This document shows, piece by piece, positions 40,823 through 49,092 of a stretch of DNA of 64,000 nucleotides. This DNA comes from Streptomyces sp. TBY4. Its GTDB lineage: Bacteria; Actinomycetota; Actinomycetes; Streptomycetales; Streptomycetaceae. The translations under genes were made by a program, and so were the position numbers. The DNA is taken from NCBI RefSeq assembly GCF_024213195.1, contig NZ_JANAVF010000005.1:62001-126000 (forward strand). The letters run 5' to 3'. The notes below the pieces were generated by a model. The model did no database searches and was not told where the DNA came from. It saw only the letters and a list, made by a program, of their open reading frames with translations. Position 1 is the first letter of the stretch, and every line of letters starts with the position of its first letter.

Positions 40823-40887
40823 GCTCCTGATGTGATCGCCGGGCCGGGACCCAGCGGGCCCTCTCTCCCGCTCCCGACCGGCACCCC

Positions 40888-40925
40888 GCACCGCACACGA
40901 AGCGTTCGCCACGCGAGTGCGGTGC
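40888..40925 (+). terminator. Hairpin terminator of rpsT
   Basis: GCACCGCAC (40888-40896) pairs with GTGCGGTGC (40917-40925). A second stem (AGGCCCCG 40944-40951 with CGGGGCCT 40979-40986) follows. Confidence 0.7.
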
Positions 40926-41022
40926 ACCCAGAGCAATAACCGAAGGCCCCGACCGCCACCCTTCCCCAGGGCAGCAGCCGGGGCCTCCGGCATGTCCGGG
41001 CCCATTTCAACCCCCCGGGGCA

Positions 41023-41213
41023 CTTTCAGCCGTCCGGCGCTTGAGGACCAGGGTCTGGGACCTTCCAGCCCCGCCGGCGTTTGAGGCGCGGGGTCTGGGG
41101 CGGAGCCCCAGGGGGTCCGGGCGCAGCCCGGTACCCCTGCTTTCAGCCCGTCCGGCGCTTGAGGACCGGGGTCCGGGCAGCGCCCGGGGAACGGTGGAAG
41201 GGCGGGTAGGGGA
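41023..41213. repeat. Composite palindromic intergenic repeat, copy e
   Basis: Two CCGTCCGGCGCTTGAGGACC modules and one CAGCCCCGCCGGCGTTTGAG module, ending CCCGGGGAACGGTGGAAGGGCGGGTAGGGGA in two parts. Lies between the convergent rpsT and holA genes. Confidence 0.9.
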
Positions 41214-41316
41214 CTTCGCCCCGCAGGGCAGCCCACCCGCAGCCGCGCCCCACAACCGGGACAGCACAGCCCCGGAGGGGAAAGCGCGGCCCGCCGGGAC
41301 CTAGCCCCGCCGAGGC

Positions 41317-42309
41317 CTAGCCCCGCCGAGGCCTCGCCGCGCGGGCAACCGCGACAACGGCCTTCTCCAGCGCGTACTCCGGATCATCGCCCCCGCCCTT
41401 GACCCCCGCATCCGCCGCCGCCACCGCCCGCAACGCGTCCGCCACCCCGTCCGCAGACCACCCCCGCATCTGCTGCCGGACCCGGTCGATCTTCCACGGC
41501 GGCATGCCAAGATCCCGCGCGAGGTCCCCGGGCCGCGCCCCCCTCGGCGCCGAGGCCAGCTTCCCGATCGCCCGTACCGCCTGCGCCAGCGCGCTGGTGA
41601 TCAGCACCGGAGCCACCCCGGTGGACAGGGACCAGCGCAGGGCCTCCAGAGCCTCCGCAGCCCGCCCCTCCACCGCCCGGTCGGCCACCGTGAAGCTCGA
41701 AGCCTCGGCCCGGCCGGTGTAGTAGCGGCCGACCACGGCCTCGTCGATGGTGCCCTCGACGTCCGCGCACAGCTGCGCCGCCGCGCTCGCCAGCTCCCGC
41801 AGATCGCTGCCGATCGCATCGACCAGCGTCTGGCAGGCCTCGGGCGTGGCCGAACGGCCCAGCGTCCGGAACTCCCCCCGTACGAACGCCAGCCGGTCCG
41901 CCGGCTTCGTCATCTTCGGGCAGGCGATCTCGCGGGCACCCGCCTTGCGCGCGGCGTCCAGCAGACCCTTGCCCTTGACGCCGCCCGCGTGCAGGAGGAC
42001 GAGGGCGATCTCCTCGAACGGCGCGGCGAGGTAGGCCTTGACCTCCTTGACCGTGTCGGCCGAGAGGTCCTGCGCGTTGCGCACCACGAGCACCTTGCGC
42101 TCCGAGAAGAGCGAGGGGCTGGTCAACTCGGCCAGGGTGCCGGGCTGGAGCTGTTCGGAGGCGAGGTCACGCACGTCCGTGTCGGCGTCGGCGGCGCGCG
42201 CCGCCGTCACGATCTCCCGCACGGCGCGGTCGAGCAGCAGGTCCTCCTGCCCCACCGCGAGGGTGATCGGGGCGAGCGGATCGTCGGTGGAATTCTTCCT
42301 GGTGGCCAT
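41317..42309 (-). CDS. holA: DNA polymerase III subunit delta
   Basis: Clamp-loader subunit that opens the beta clamp. 330 aa. The pattern LAVGQEDLLLDRAVREIV, SLFSERKVLVVRNAQDLS, IALVLLHAGGVKGKGLLDAARK and the C-terminal GMPPWKIDRVRQQMRGWS is that of the delta subunit. The ATG at 42309 gives family length. The frame has no stop upstream of it for nearly 5 kb (through the YceI region into comEC), so a gene finder could over-extend it. Confidence 0.93.
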   Translation of the reverse strand: MATRKNSTDDPLAPITLAVGQEDLLLDRAVREIVTAARAADADTDVRDLASEQLQPGTLAELTSPSLFSERKVLVVRNAQDLSADTVKEVKAYLAAPFEEIALVLLHAGGVKGKGLLDAARKAGAREIACPKMTKPADRLAFVRGEFRTLGRSATPEACQTLVDAIGSDLRELASAAAQLCADVEGTIDEAVVGRYYTGRAEASSFTVADRAVEGRAAEALEALRWSLSTGVAPVLITSALAQAVRAIGKLASAPRGARPGDLARDLGMPPWKIDRVRQQMRGWSADGVADALRAVAAADAGVKGGGDDPEYALEKAVVAVARAARPRRG

Positions 42310-42348
42310 CGCCTCCAGCATCCCACGCCGCACTGACAGAATGTCCGG

Positions 42349-42591
42349 GTGAACGTGCGACATGTACTGGTCCTGCCCGACCGCGACGCCGCCGAGGAGG
42401 TGGCGCGGGAGGTGGTCGACCGCTTCGGCCTCCCGGAGGAACCTCAGCTGGTCCGCGACGCCCTCGCCGGTGAGGACGATGCCGAGGACGCCCAGTGGCT
42501 GGTGGTCGTCGAGGACCCCCGCGAGGGGCTGGACGCCACCACCCTGGACGAGCTCGCCGCCGAGTACGAGGGCTGGCTCGAAGCCCCGTAG
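42349..42591 (+). CDS. Conserved hypothetical protein (80 aa)
   Basis: Small acidic protein (about a quarter Asp/Glu) of unknown function: VRHVLVLPDRDAAEEVAREV, then DALAGEDDAEDAQWLVVVED and a C-terminal LDELAAEYEGWLE. It has the balance of a real small alpha/beta protein and I recall similar proteins in other Streptomyces at this site. GTG at 42349 has CAGAAT 6 nt upstream (possibly leaderless); a GTG at 42355 is an alternative. Divergent from holA. Confidence 0.72.
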   Translation: MNVRHVLVLPDRDAAEEVAREVVDRFGLPEEPQLVRDALAGEDDAEDAQWLVVVEDPREGLDATTLDELAAEYEGWLEAP

Positions 42592-42632
42592 CCACCGGCC
42601 CCGCACCACCGGCCCCGCCGGCCCGCACCGGG

Positions 42633-43514
42633 TCAGGCCTTGTGCACGACCTGCATGTCCAGGGTCACTTCCACGTTCGAACCGATCGCCGCGATCCCCT
42701 GCGCCAGCACGGACTGCCAGTTCAGCGCGAAGTCCCCGCGGTTCAGTTCGGCCGTCGCCCGGCAGGCCGCCCTCGGCTCGCCCTCCAGGCCCGTGCCCAG
42801 ACCCAGGTACTGGGTGTCCAGGGTGACGGACCGGCTGACCCCGTGGAGGGTGAGGGCCCCGGCCACGGACCAGAGGCTGCCGCTGCGGTGGATGAACCGC
42901 TCGCTGTAGAACTCCACCGTCGGGTGGCGGGCCGCGTCCAGGAAGTCCGCGGAACGCAGGTGGTCGTCCCGCATCCGCAGCCCGGTGTCGATGCTCGCCG
43001 CGTCGATGATCACGCGCATGGAGGAGTCCTCCATGCGGTCGGCTATCCGCACCGCGCCGGCGAAGGTGTTGAACCGGCCGTTGATCCGGGCGAAGCCGAT
43101 GTGCCGTACCGAGAACCCGATCGAGGAATGCCCCGGGTCGAGCTCCCAGTGCCCCGGCTGCGGCAGCCGCGGCGGGTCCACCGAGTCCAGGACGATCTCC
43201 CCGGTGCCGGGCTGCGCCGGGTCCCCCACCAGCGTCGCCCCGTGGAAGGGCGCGTACCCCTCGGCCGTGACGGTCAGCCGGTACTCGCCCGCCGGCACCG
43301 CCGCCGTGAACCCGCCGTACGGATCGGTCTCCCCGCTGACGATCCGCCGGCCGATCGGGTCGGTCACCTCGAACGCGGCCTGCCGGACCGGCTGGTGGAC
43401 CGTGTCGAGCACCCGGCAGCTGAGCAGCCGCGCGGTATGAGGAAGCGTCAGTGTCGCGGATGTCTGGGGACTGGCGCTTCCCGCCGTCTCCATCCCCCGT
43501 CTGCGACTGAACAT
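42633..43514 (-). CDS. YceI-family protein with N-terminal carboxypeptidase-regulatory-like domain
   Basis: 293 aa. Residues about 20-100 form a beta-sandwich of the carboxypeptidase-regulatory type (DPYGGFTAAVPAGEYRLTVTAEGYAP). The rest is a YceI lipocalin-like barrel that may bind a polyprenyl lipid: WELDPGHSSIGFSVRHIGFARINGRFNTFAGAV, RSADFLDAARHPTVEFYSE, VAGALTLHGVSRSVTLD. There is no signal peptide, unlike secreted YceI. ATG at 43514 with GGGGTG upstream. It lies between comEC and holA on the same strand, in a different frame. Confidence 0.88.
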   Translation of the reverse strand: MFSRRRGMETAGSASPQTSATLTLPHTARLLSCRVLDTVHQPVRQAAFEVTDPIGRRIVSGETDPYGGFTAAVPAGEYRLTVTAEGYAPFHGATLVGDPAQPGTGEIVLDSVDPPRLPQPGHWELDPGHSSIGFSVRHIGFARINGRFNTFAGAVRIADRMEDSSMRVIIDAASIDTGLRMRDDHLRSADFLDAARHPTVEFYSERFIHRSGSLWSVAGALTLHGVSRSVTLDTQYLGLGTGLEGEPRAACRATAELNRGDFALNWQSVLAQGIAAIGSNVEVTLDMQVVHKA

Positions 43515-43641
43515 GGTGTGTGCACCCCCGTGCTGTGTGGGCTTGGACCGTTCTGGCGAGAACGCATTCGATCATGCTGTCGGGTTGCGGGCAAACGGAG
43601 TGGTCACTCCTGGTATGCCCGTACCGGACCGCTGGCCCGAC

Positions 43642-46110
43642 CCGTCGCCGGATGGCCGGGAACGCCCGCAGCCGCGGGCCGCTGCCGGTGACGGCGACCG
43701 AGCCGTCCTCGTCCGTGCGCAGCACTGCCGTGCCCAGCTCCCGCAGCCGGGCGAGCGTACCCGGCGCGGGGTGCCCGTACCTGTTCCCGGCGCCCACCGG
43801 GACGATCGCCAGGCGCGGCCGGATCCGCTCGTGCAGTCCGGGATCCTGGTGGGCGCTGCCGTGGTGGGCGACCTTGAGGACATCGACCGGCCCCAGTTCC
43901 GGATGGTTCCTCAGCAGGGCCTGCTGGGAGCCCGGTTCGAGGTCTCCCAGCAGGAGGAGGGTCAGACCCGCGCCGCGCACCAGCAGGGCCACGCTCGCAT
44001 CGTTGGGGCCCTCGGGGAAGGCGTCCCCGGGCGGCCACAGCACCTGCCACTCCAGCGGCCCTGCCCGGCGCCGCTCCCCCTCCACGGCACGGACGAGGGG
44101 GACCCCGGCGGCCGCCGCCGTCCGCCGTACGAACGCGGCCTGTCCCGGCGGTTCTTCCATGCCGGTGACTTGCACCACACCCACCGACCGGCCCCTGAGC
44201 ACCCCCGCCAGCCCGCCCACGTGGTCGGCGTGGAAGTGGGTGAGCAGGACCAGCGGCACCCGGCTCACGCCCAGCTCCTTCAGGCAGGCGTCCACCGGCC
44301 CCGGCTCCGGGCCCGCGTCCACCACCACGGCCGTACCCGGGCCGGCCGCCAGGACGGCGGCGTCCCCCTGGCCCACCGCGCACTGGGTGTAGATCCAGTC
44401 GGGCGGCGGCCAGCCTCTTACCGTACGAGTGACCAGTGGCGGCCTCAGCACGGCGAGGAGCAGCACCACGGCCAGGGCGGAGGCGAGCCATCGCCCACGG
44501 CCGACCCGTCTGCCGAGCAGCACCGCCGCACAGGTGGCCGCGGCGAGCAGCAACCCTCCGCCCACCCCGCCGGGCCAGCCCAGCTCCGCCCCGGGCAGTG
44601 CCGCCCCGCCCCGGGCCACGGCCGCGATCCACCCGGCGGGCACGCCCGCGCACCAGGCGAGCGCCTCGGCCACGGGCCGGCACACCGGGGCCGCCGCCAG
44701 CGCGGCGAACCCCAGGACCGTCGCCGGCCCCGCCGCCAGCTCGGCCAGCAGGTTGCAGGGCACGGCCACCAGGCTCACCCGGGCCGACAGCACCGCGACG
44801 ACCGGCGCGCACACCGCCTGGGCCGCCGCCGCGGCCGCCAGCGCCTCGGCCGGGCGGGGCCGCATCCCGCGCCGCCGCAGGGCCTGGCTCCACCGGGGAG
44901 CCAGCGTCAGCAGGGCCCCGGTGGCCAGGACGGAGAGGAGGAAGCCGTAGCTGCGGGCCAGCCAGGGGTCGTAGAGCACCAGCAGCAGGACGGCGGCGGC
45001 CAGCGCCGGGATCAGGGATCTGCGCCGGCCCGTGGCGATGGCCAGCAGGGTGACCGAGCCGCAGGCCGCCGCCCGCAGCACGCTGGGCTCCGGCCGGCAC
45101 ACCACCACGAAGGCCAGGGTCAGCGCCGCTCCGCACAGGGCCGTGGCCCGCAGCGAGAGCCCCAGGCGCGGCGCCAGCCCGCCCCGCTCGGCCCGCTGCG
45201 CCCGGGCCGGGGCCCCGATGAGCAGGAAGAGCACCACGGTCAGGTTGGAGCCGGAGACGGCCAGCAGGTGCAGCAGATCGGTGGCCCGGAAGGCGTCGTG
45301 CAGGTCGGGCTCCACCCGGGAGGTGTCCCCGACCACCAGCCCGGGCAGCAGGGCCCTGGCGTCCGGGGCCAGCCCGTCGGTGACCTCGCGCAGCCCGGCC
45401 CGCAGCCGCCCGGCGATCCGCTGCACGGTGTCCGGACCGCCGGTCACCCGGGGCGGGGTGTCCCCGGCCGGCCGGAGCAGGGCGACGGCCCGCTCCCCGT
45501 CCCGCGCCGGGGCCAGCCGGGCCACCACCGCGACCCGTGTCGAGGGCTGCAGCCCGGCCCAACCCGGATGCCCCGCGAGCACCCGCACCGGGCTCGACAC
45601 CCGGGTCCGGGCACCGTCGGGCCCGGTCACCCGGGTCACCACCGCGTCGAGCACCACCACCGGCGGCCCGCTCCCGCTCCGGGCCGTCCTCGGATCGGAG
45701 CCCACGGTGAGGTCCACCAGGACCCGGGCATGCTCCCGGGCCAGCTCCGGGACCGGCCCGGCCCGCGCCTCGGCCCGCTGGAGCCCCGCCACCCCGGCTC
45801 CCGCGGCCGCGCACAGCAGGACCCCCGCCAGCGCCGCCCGCAAGGGCACGGAGCGCCTCCGGCCCACCACCATCAGCAGCCCGGCCGCGCCCACCCCCAG
45901 CCCCGCCACCGCGGCACTGCGCCCGACGGGCACTCCGAGGCACACGGCGGCGGCCCCCCACACAGCGAGCGCCGGCCCCACCAACCGCAGGTCCAGGGGC
46001 CCCGCCTCCCCCGCCCCCTGCTCCCGCCGGACGGAACTCTCCTCCCCCGTACCCCGCCCGGCCGGCCCCGGTCCGGCCCGCTCCCGCCCCGGGCCGTCGT
46101 GCCGGCTCAC
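43642..46110 (-). CDS. comEC: ComEC/Rec2-type DNA-uptake channel protein, 3' end undefined
   Basis: About 823 codons of clear homology. Order: Glu/Gly-rich N-terminus, two or three membrane helices and a DUF4131-like beta domain, the Competence membrane domain (LLAVSGSNLTVVLFLLIG... with many helices), and a C-terminal MBL domain with THFHADHVGG, LGDLEPGSQQALL and VAHHGSAHQD. In competent bacteria it forms the channel for single-stranded DNA; in Streptomyces its role is unclear. GTG start at 46110 overlaps the comEA stop. Recognisable homology ends near 43642, but the frame has no stop until 41317, so the coordinates mark the homologous part only; single-base shifts would end it at 43604 or 43572. 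Confidence 0.78.
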
Positions 46111-47090
46111 GGCCGCACCAGTTCGCGGAGGTCGGCGAACCGGCGCTCGCCGATCCCGTTGACCTGGCGGAGCTCCTCCACGGAGCGGAAGCCGCCGCGT
46201 GCCGTGCGGAAGTCCACGATGTGCTGCGCGAGCACCGGCCCCACCCCCGGCAGCCCGTCCAGCTGCTCGGCGGTGGCCGTGGCGAGGCTCAGCGGGCCGG
46301 AGGCGGGGCCTGCCCGCCCCGTCGGCGGGGGCGGCACCGGAGCCCCCACCAGGACCTGTTCGCCGTCCATCAGGACGCGGGCCCGGTTCAGCCCGGCGGT
46401 GTCCGTCCCGGGCCGCACTCCCCCGGCGGCGGCCAAGGCGTCCTCGACGCGCGATCCGGGTGGCAGCCTGCGCACTCCCGGGGCACGGACCTTGCCGCTG
46501 ACGTCCACCAGGATGGGACCGGCACCCGGCCCCGCCCGCACCACCGGCGGGGCCGACAGGGCGGCCGCCGCGGGGGCCACCACGGCCGGTGCGGTCACCG
46601 GCCGGGGCCGGGCCGCCCCGAACTGCTGTGCGGCGAACCCGACGGCGACGACGAGCACCACCGAGACGGCGGCCACCGTGCGCGGCTCCACCCCGCAGCG
46701 GGTCTGCAGCCACAGCGGCAGCCGCTCCCGCACCGCGAGCCACCGCAAGCCCCCGCCGGGCCCCTCCCCACCCCCGGGCGGCACCGCCGCCCCGGCGGCA
46801 GGCTCCCCGGCCCGGCCCACCGGCTCGGACCTCACCGGCACCTCCGGCCCCACCGCACCCACGGGCACACCCTCGGACCCGGACCCGGGGCCGGGCCCTG
46901 CCCCCGGTGGCGCAGCACCCGGCGGGCGGCCCGCCCCGAGCAGGGCCTCCGCCCGGCGCCGCGCCACCGCGGGATCGGGGCGGCCGGACCGCTGTCCGCG
47001 GCGATGCCGCAGGCGGCTGTCGGAGAGGCGGGGACGGCCGGGGCCACTGGTGGCGCCGGCGGGACCTGAAGTACGCGTGCGAAGAGTCAT
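46107..47090 (-). CDS. comEA: ComEA-type helix-hairpin-helix DNA-binding protein
   Basis: 327 aa. A long Pro/Gly-rich cytoplasmic N-terminus (1-about 130), one membrane helix (about 138-158, TVAAVSVVLVVAVGFAA), an extracytoplasmic SLBB-like domain (ILVDVSGKVRAPGVRRLPPGSRVEDAL) and two C-terminal HhH motifs (LDGLPGVGPVLAQHIVDFR, LRQVNGIGERRFADL). It would bind DNA outside the membrane and pass it to ComEC. ATG at 47090 has TACCGT 6 nt upstream, so it is likely leaderless. Overlaps comEC by 4 nt. Confidence 0.92.
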   Translation of the reverse strand: MTLRTRTSGPAGATSGPGRPRLSDSRLRHRRGQRSGRPDPAVARRRAEALLGAGRPPGAAPPGAGPGPGSGSEGVPVGAVGPEVPVRSEPVGRAGEPAAGAAVPPGGGEGPGGGLRWLAVRERLPLWLQTRCGVEPRTVAAVSVVLVVAVGFAAQQFGAARPRPVTAPAVVAPAAAALSAPPVVRAGPGAGPILVDVSGKVRAPGVRRLPPGSRVEDALAAAGGVRPGTDTAGLNRARVLMDGEQVLVGAPVPPPPTGRAGPASGPLSLATATAEQLDGLPGVGPVLAQHIVDFRTARGGFRSVEELRQVNGIGERRFADLRELVRP

Positions 47091-47096
47091 GCCACG

Positions 47097-47102
47097 ACGG
47101 TA
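47097..47102 (-). promoter_or_regulatory. -10 element, leaderless promoter of comEA-comEC
   Basis: TACCGT on the minus strand, 6 nt before the ATG at 47090. Confidence 0.5.
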
Positions 47103-47188
47103 GGGCCGAGCCGCGACCCCCGTTCGGAAGCCTCAATTCCGGTGGACGGCCCGCCCGTTGTGGATATCTCCCTCACCCGATCCAGTGA

Positions 47189-48034
47189 TCAGCGCGGGGA
47201 GACCACCGCCGCCAGCAGCCCCGGCCCCGTGTGCGCGCCGATCACCGCACCCACCTCACTGACGTGCAGCTCGACCAGCCCGGGGATCCTCTCCCGAAGC
47301 CTCTGCGCGAGCTTCTCCGCGCGTTCCGGGGCCGCGAGGTGGTGCACGGCCACGTCGACGGGCCCCGACGCCGCGCGCTCGACGGCGAGCTCCTCCAGGC
47401 GGGCGATGGCCTTGGAGGCCGTCCGCACCTTCTCCAGCATCTCGATCCGCCCGCCGTCCAGCGTCAGCAGCGGCTTGACCGCGAGCGCCGAGCCGAGCAG
47501 GGCCTGCGCGGCCCCGATGCGGCCGCCGCGGCGCAGGTAGTCGAGGGTGTCGACGTAGAAGTACGCGGACATGCCGGCGGCCCGCTTCTCGGCGGCGGCC
47601 ACGGCTTCGTCGAGGGACCCCCCGGCCTCGGCCACCTCGGCCGCGGCCAGGGCGCAGAAGCCCAGGGCCATGGCGACCATGCCGGTGTCGACGACGCGGA
47701 CGGGCACCGTGGCGGTCTTCGCGGCGAGCACGGCGGCATCGTAGGTGCCGGAGAACTCCGCCGACAGGTGCAGGCTGACGATGCCGGTCGCACCGGCCTC
47801 CACGGCTGTCCGGTAGGCCCGGACGAAGTCCTCGGGGCTGGGGCGGGACGTGGTGACCGGGCGGCGCTTCTGCAGGGCCAGGGCGAGGCTCCTGGCCGAG
47901 ATCTCGGTGCCCTCCTCCAGGGCCTCGTCGCCGAGGACCACGGTCAGCGGGACGGAGATGATTCCGTGCCGCGCCATGGCCGGTTGGGGCAGGTAGGCCG
48001 TGGAATCCGTGACGATCGCGACATGGCGGGACAT
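47189..48034 (-). CDS. DegV-family fatty-acid-binding protein
   Basis: 281 aa. VAIVTDSTAYLPQPA, TSRPSPEDFVRAY, GIVSLHLSAEFSGTYDAA and YLRRGGRIGAAQALLGSALAVKPLL are the DegV signature; the cleft holds a fatty acid, and such proteins serve as FakB-type carriers in Firmicutes. No FakA is nearby. ATG at 48034 has TAACCT 7 nt upstream (leaderless). Confidence 0.92.
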   Translation of the reverse strand: MSRHVAIVTDSTAYLPQPAMARHGIISVPLTVVLGDEALEEGTEISARSLALALQKRRPVTTSRPSPEDFVRAYRTAVEAGATGIVSLHLSAEFSGTYDAAVLAAKTATVPVRVVDTGMVAMALGFCALAAAEVAEAGGSLDEAVAAAEKRAAGMSAYFYVDTLDYLRRGGRIGAAQALLGSALAVKPLLTLDGGRIEMLEKVRTASKAIARLEELAVERAASGPVDVAVHHLAAPERAEKLAQRLRERIPGLVELHVSEVGAVIGAHTGPGLLAAVVSPR

Positions 48035-48041
48035 GAGGCGG

Positions 48042-48047
48042 AGGTTA
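48042..48047 (-). promoter_or_regulatory. -10 element, leaderless promoter of the DegV gene
   Basis: TAACCT on the minus strand, 7 nt before the ATG at 48034. Confidence 0.55.
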
Positions 48048-48158
48048 CCGGCAGCGGGGGTGTTCCGGCAGCCCGGGTCCACCGTTGCCCTCCGGCCGCG
48101 GCTCGTGGTGGGGGTGCCGCCCGGCTCCGGCGGCGGGGGTGCGGCCCTGCGAGGCGAA

Positions 48159-48220
48159 GTCCCCTACCCGCCCTTCGCCCGTTCCCCGGGCTCCGGTCCT
48201 CAAGCGCCGGACGGCTGAAA
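48159..48220. repeat. Composite palindromic intergenic repeat, copy f (short)
   Basis: Only half an element: CCCCTACCCGCCCTTCGCCC, GTTCCCCGGGCTCCGG and CCTCAAGCGCCGGACGGCTG. It lies downstream of the membrane coiled-coil gene. Confidence 0.8.
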
Positions 48221-48228
48221 GGACCGGC

Positions 48229-48948
48229 TCAGGTCGTCGCCTCCGGGCGGCGGGTCTTCTGCCAGGGGTACTGGGGGGCCGGGGCGGGCTCGGAGAGGGC
48301 CGCGGGCTGGGGGGCGGTCCACTCGGGCTGTGCGGGGGCCGCGGACGGCGAAGGAGCCGTGGGAGCCGTCGGAGCCGACCAGGACAGGTCATCGGTCTGG
48401 GGGCGGGACCAGTCCCGCAGGGCGCTCGACTCGACGTCGATCTGGGCCGACAGGTGCGACAGGTCGTCCTCCGCGAACCGCCGGGCGCGGTCGCGCGCCG
48501 CCCAGCGCAGCGAGTCCGACGCCTGCGTGATCTGCGCCGTGCGCTCCCGCAGGTCCGGCAGGACCGCCGTGATCCGCTGCCGGTCGGGCTCCGCCTCCAG
48601 ACGCTTCAGTTCGTCGTCGAGTTCGTGCCCGTGCGCGCTCAGCCGCTCGAACAGCCCGATCGACTCCTGCAGCGAGGCGTCCACCTGGACCCCTTGGTAC
48701 AGCGCCTGCTGCGTCGCCCGCATCGAGTTCCGCAGGTCCAGCCGCAGCGTGGCCAGCGCGCCCTGGACACCGACCTGGCCGAAGCTGCGGGCCTTCAGGG
48801 TGGTGTCCTCCACCGTGCGGCGGGCCTGGGTGATGGTCCGGTCCACGCCGCGCGCGACGCCCTTGACCACCTTCGTCGTCACGTAGACACCGAGCCCCAG
48901 GAAGGCGAACAGCAGCACCAGGGCCACGATGATAAAAGCCGCCTCCAT
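48229..48948 (-). CDS. Membrane-anchored helical protein, unknown function
   Basis: 239 aa. One N-terminal membrane helix (about 3-25, AAFIIVALVLLFAFLGLGVYV) is followed by a long, charged helical region (about 30-175) likely to form a coiled coil (for example LRLDLRNSMRATQQALYQG and LKRLEAEPDRQRITAVLPDLRERTAQI), then a Pro/Ala/Ser-rich tail. The layout suggests a cytoplasmic or surface tether, but I do not recognise a family. ATG at 48948. Confidence 0.75.
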   Translation of the reverse strand: MEAAFIIVALVLLFAFLGLGVYVTTKVVKGVARGVDRTITQARRTVEDTTLKARSFGQVGVQGALATLRLDLRNSMRATQQALYQGVQVDASLQESIGLFERLSAHGHELDDELKRLEAEPDRQRITAVLPDLRERTAQITQASDSLRWAARDRARRFAEDDLSHLSAQIDVESSALRDWSRPQTDDLSWSAPTAPTAPSPSAAPAQPEWTAPQPAALSEPAPAPQYPWQKTRRPEATT

Positions 48949-49092
48949 GAGGGTCCCTTCCCCAGCCGATTACGTCCCTTCCACCGTAAACGCCACGGGC
49001 AGGCCGCGGGTTCCAATCGAACCCCCAACCTGCCCGTACGGGAATACCCCTAGACCGTCGGACGACAGTCGTCCGACGCCGGACGACAATCG

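Noticed and set aside
41317..47136. A single 1939-codon gene
   Set aside because: It mixes comEC, an off-frame of YceI and holA, and the part above 46110 is off-frame with comEA. Treated as separate genes plus a finding about the missing stop.
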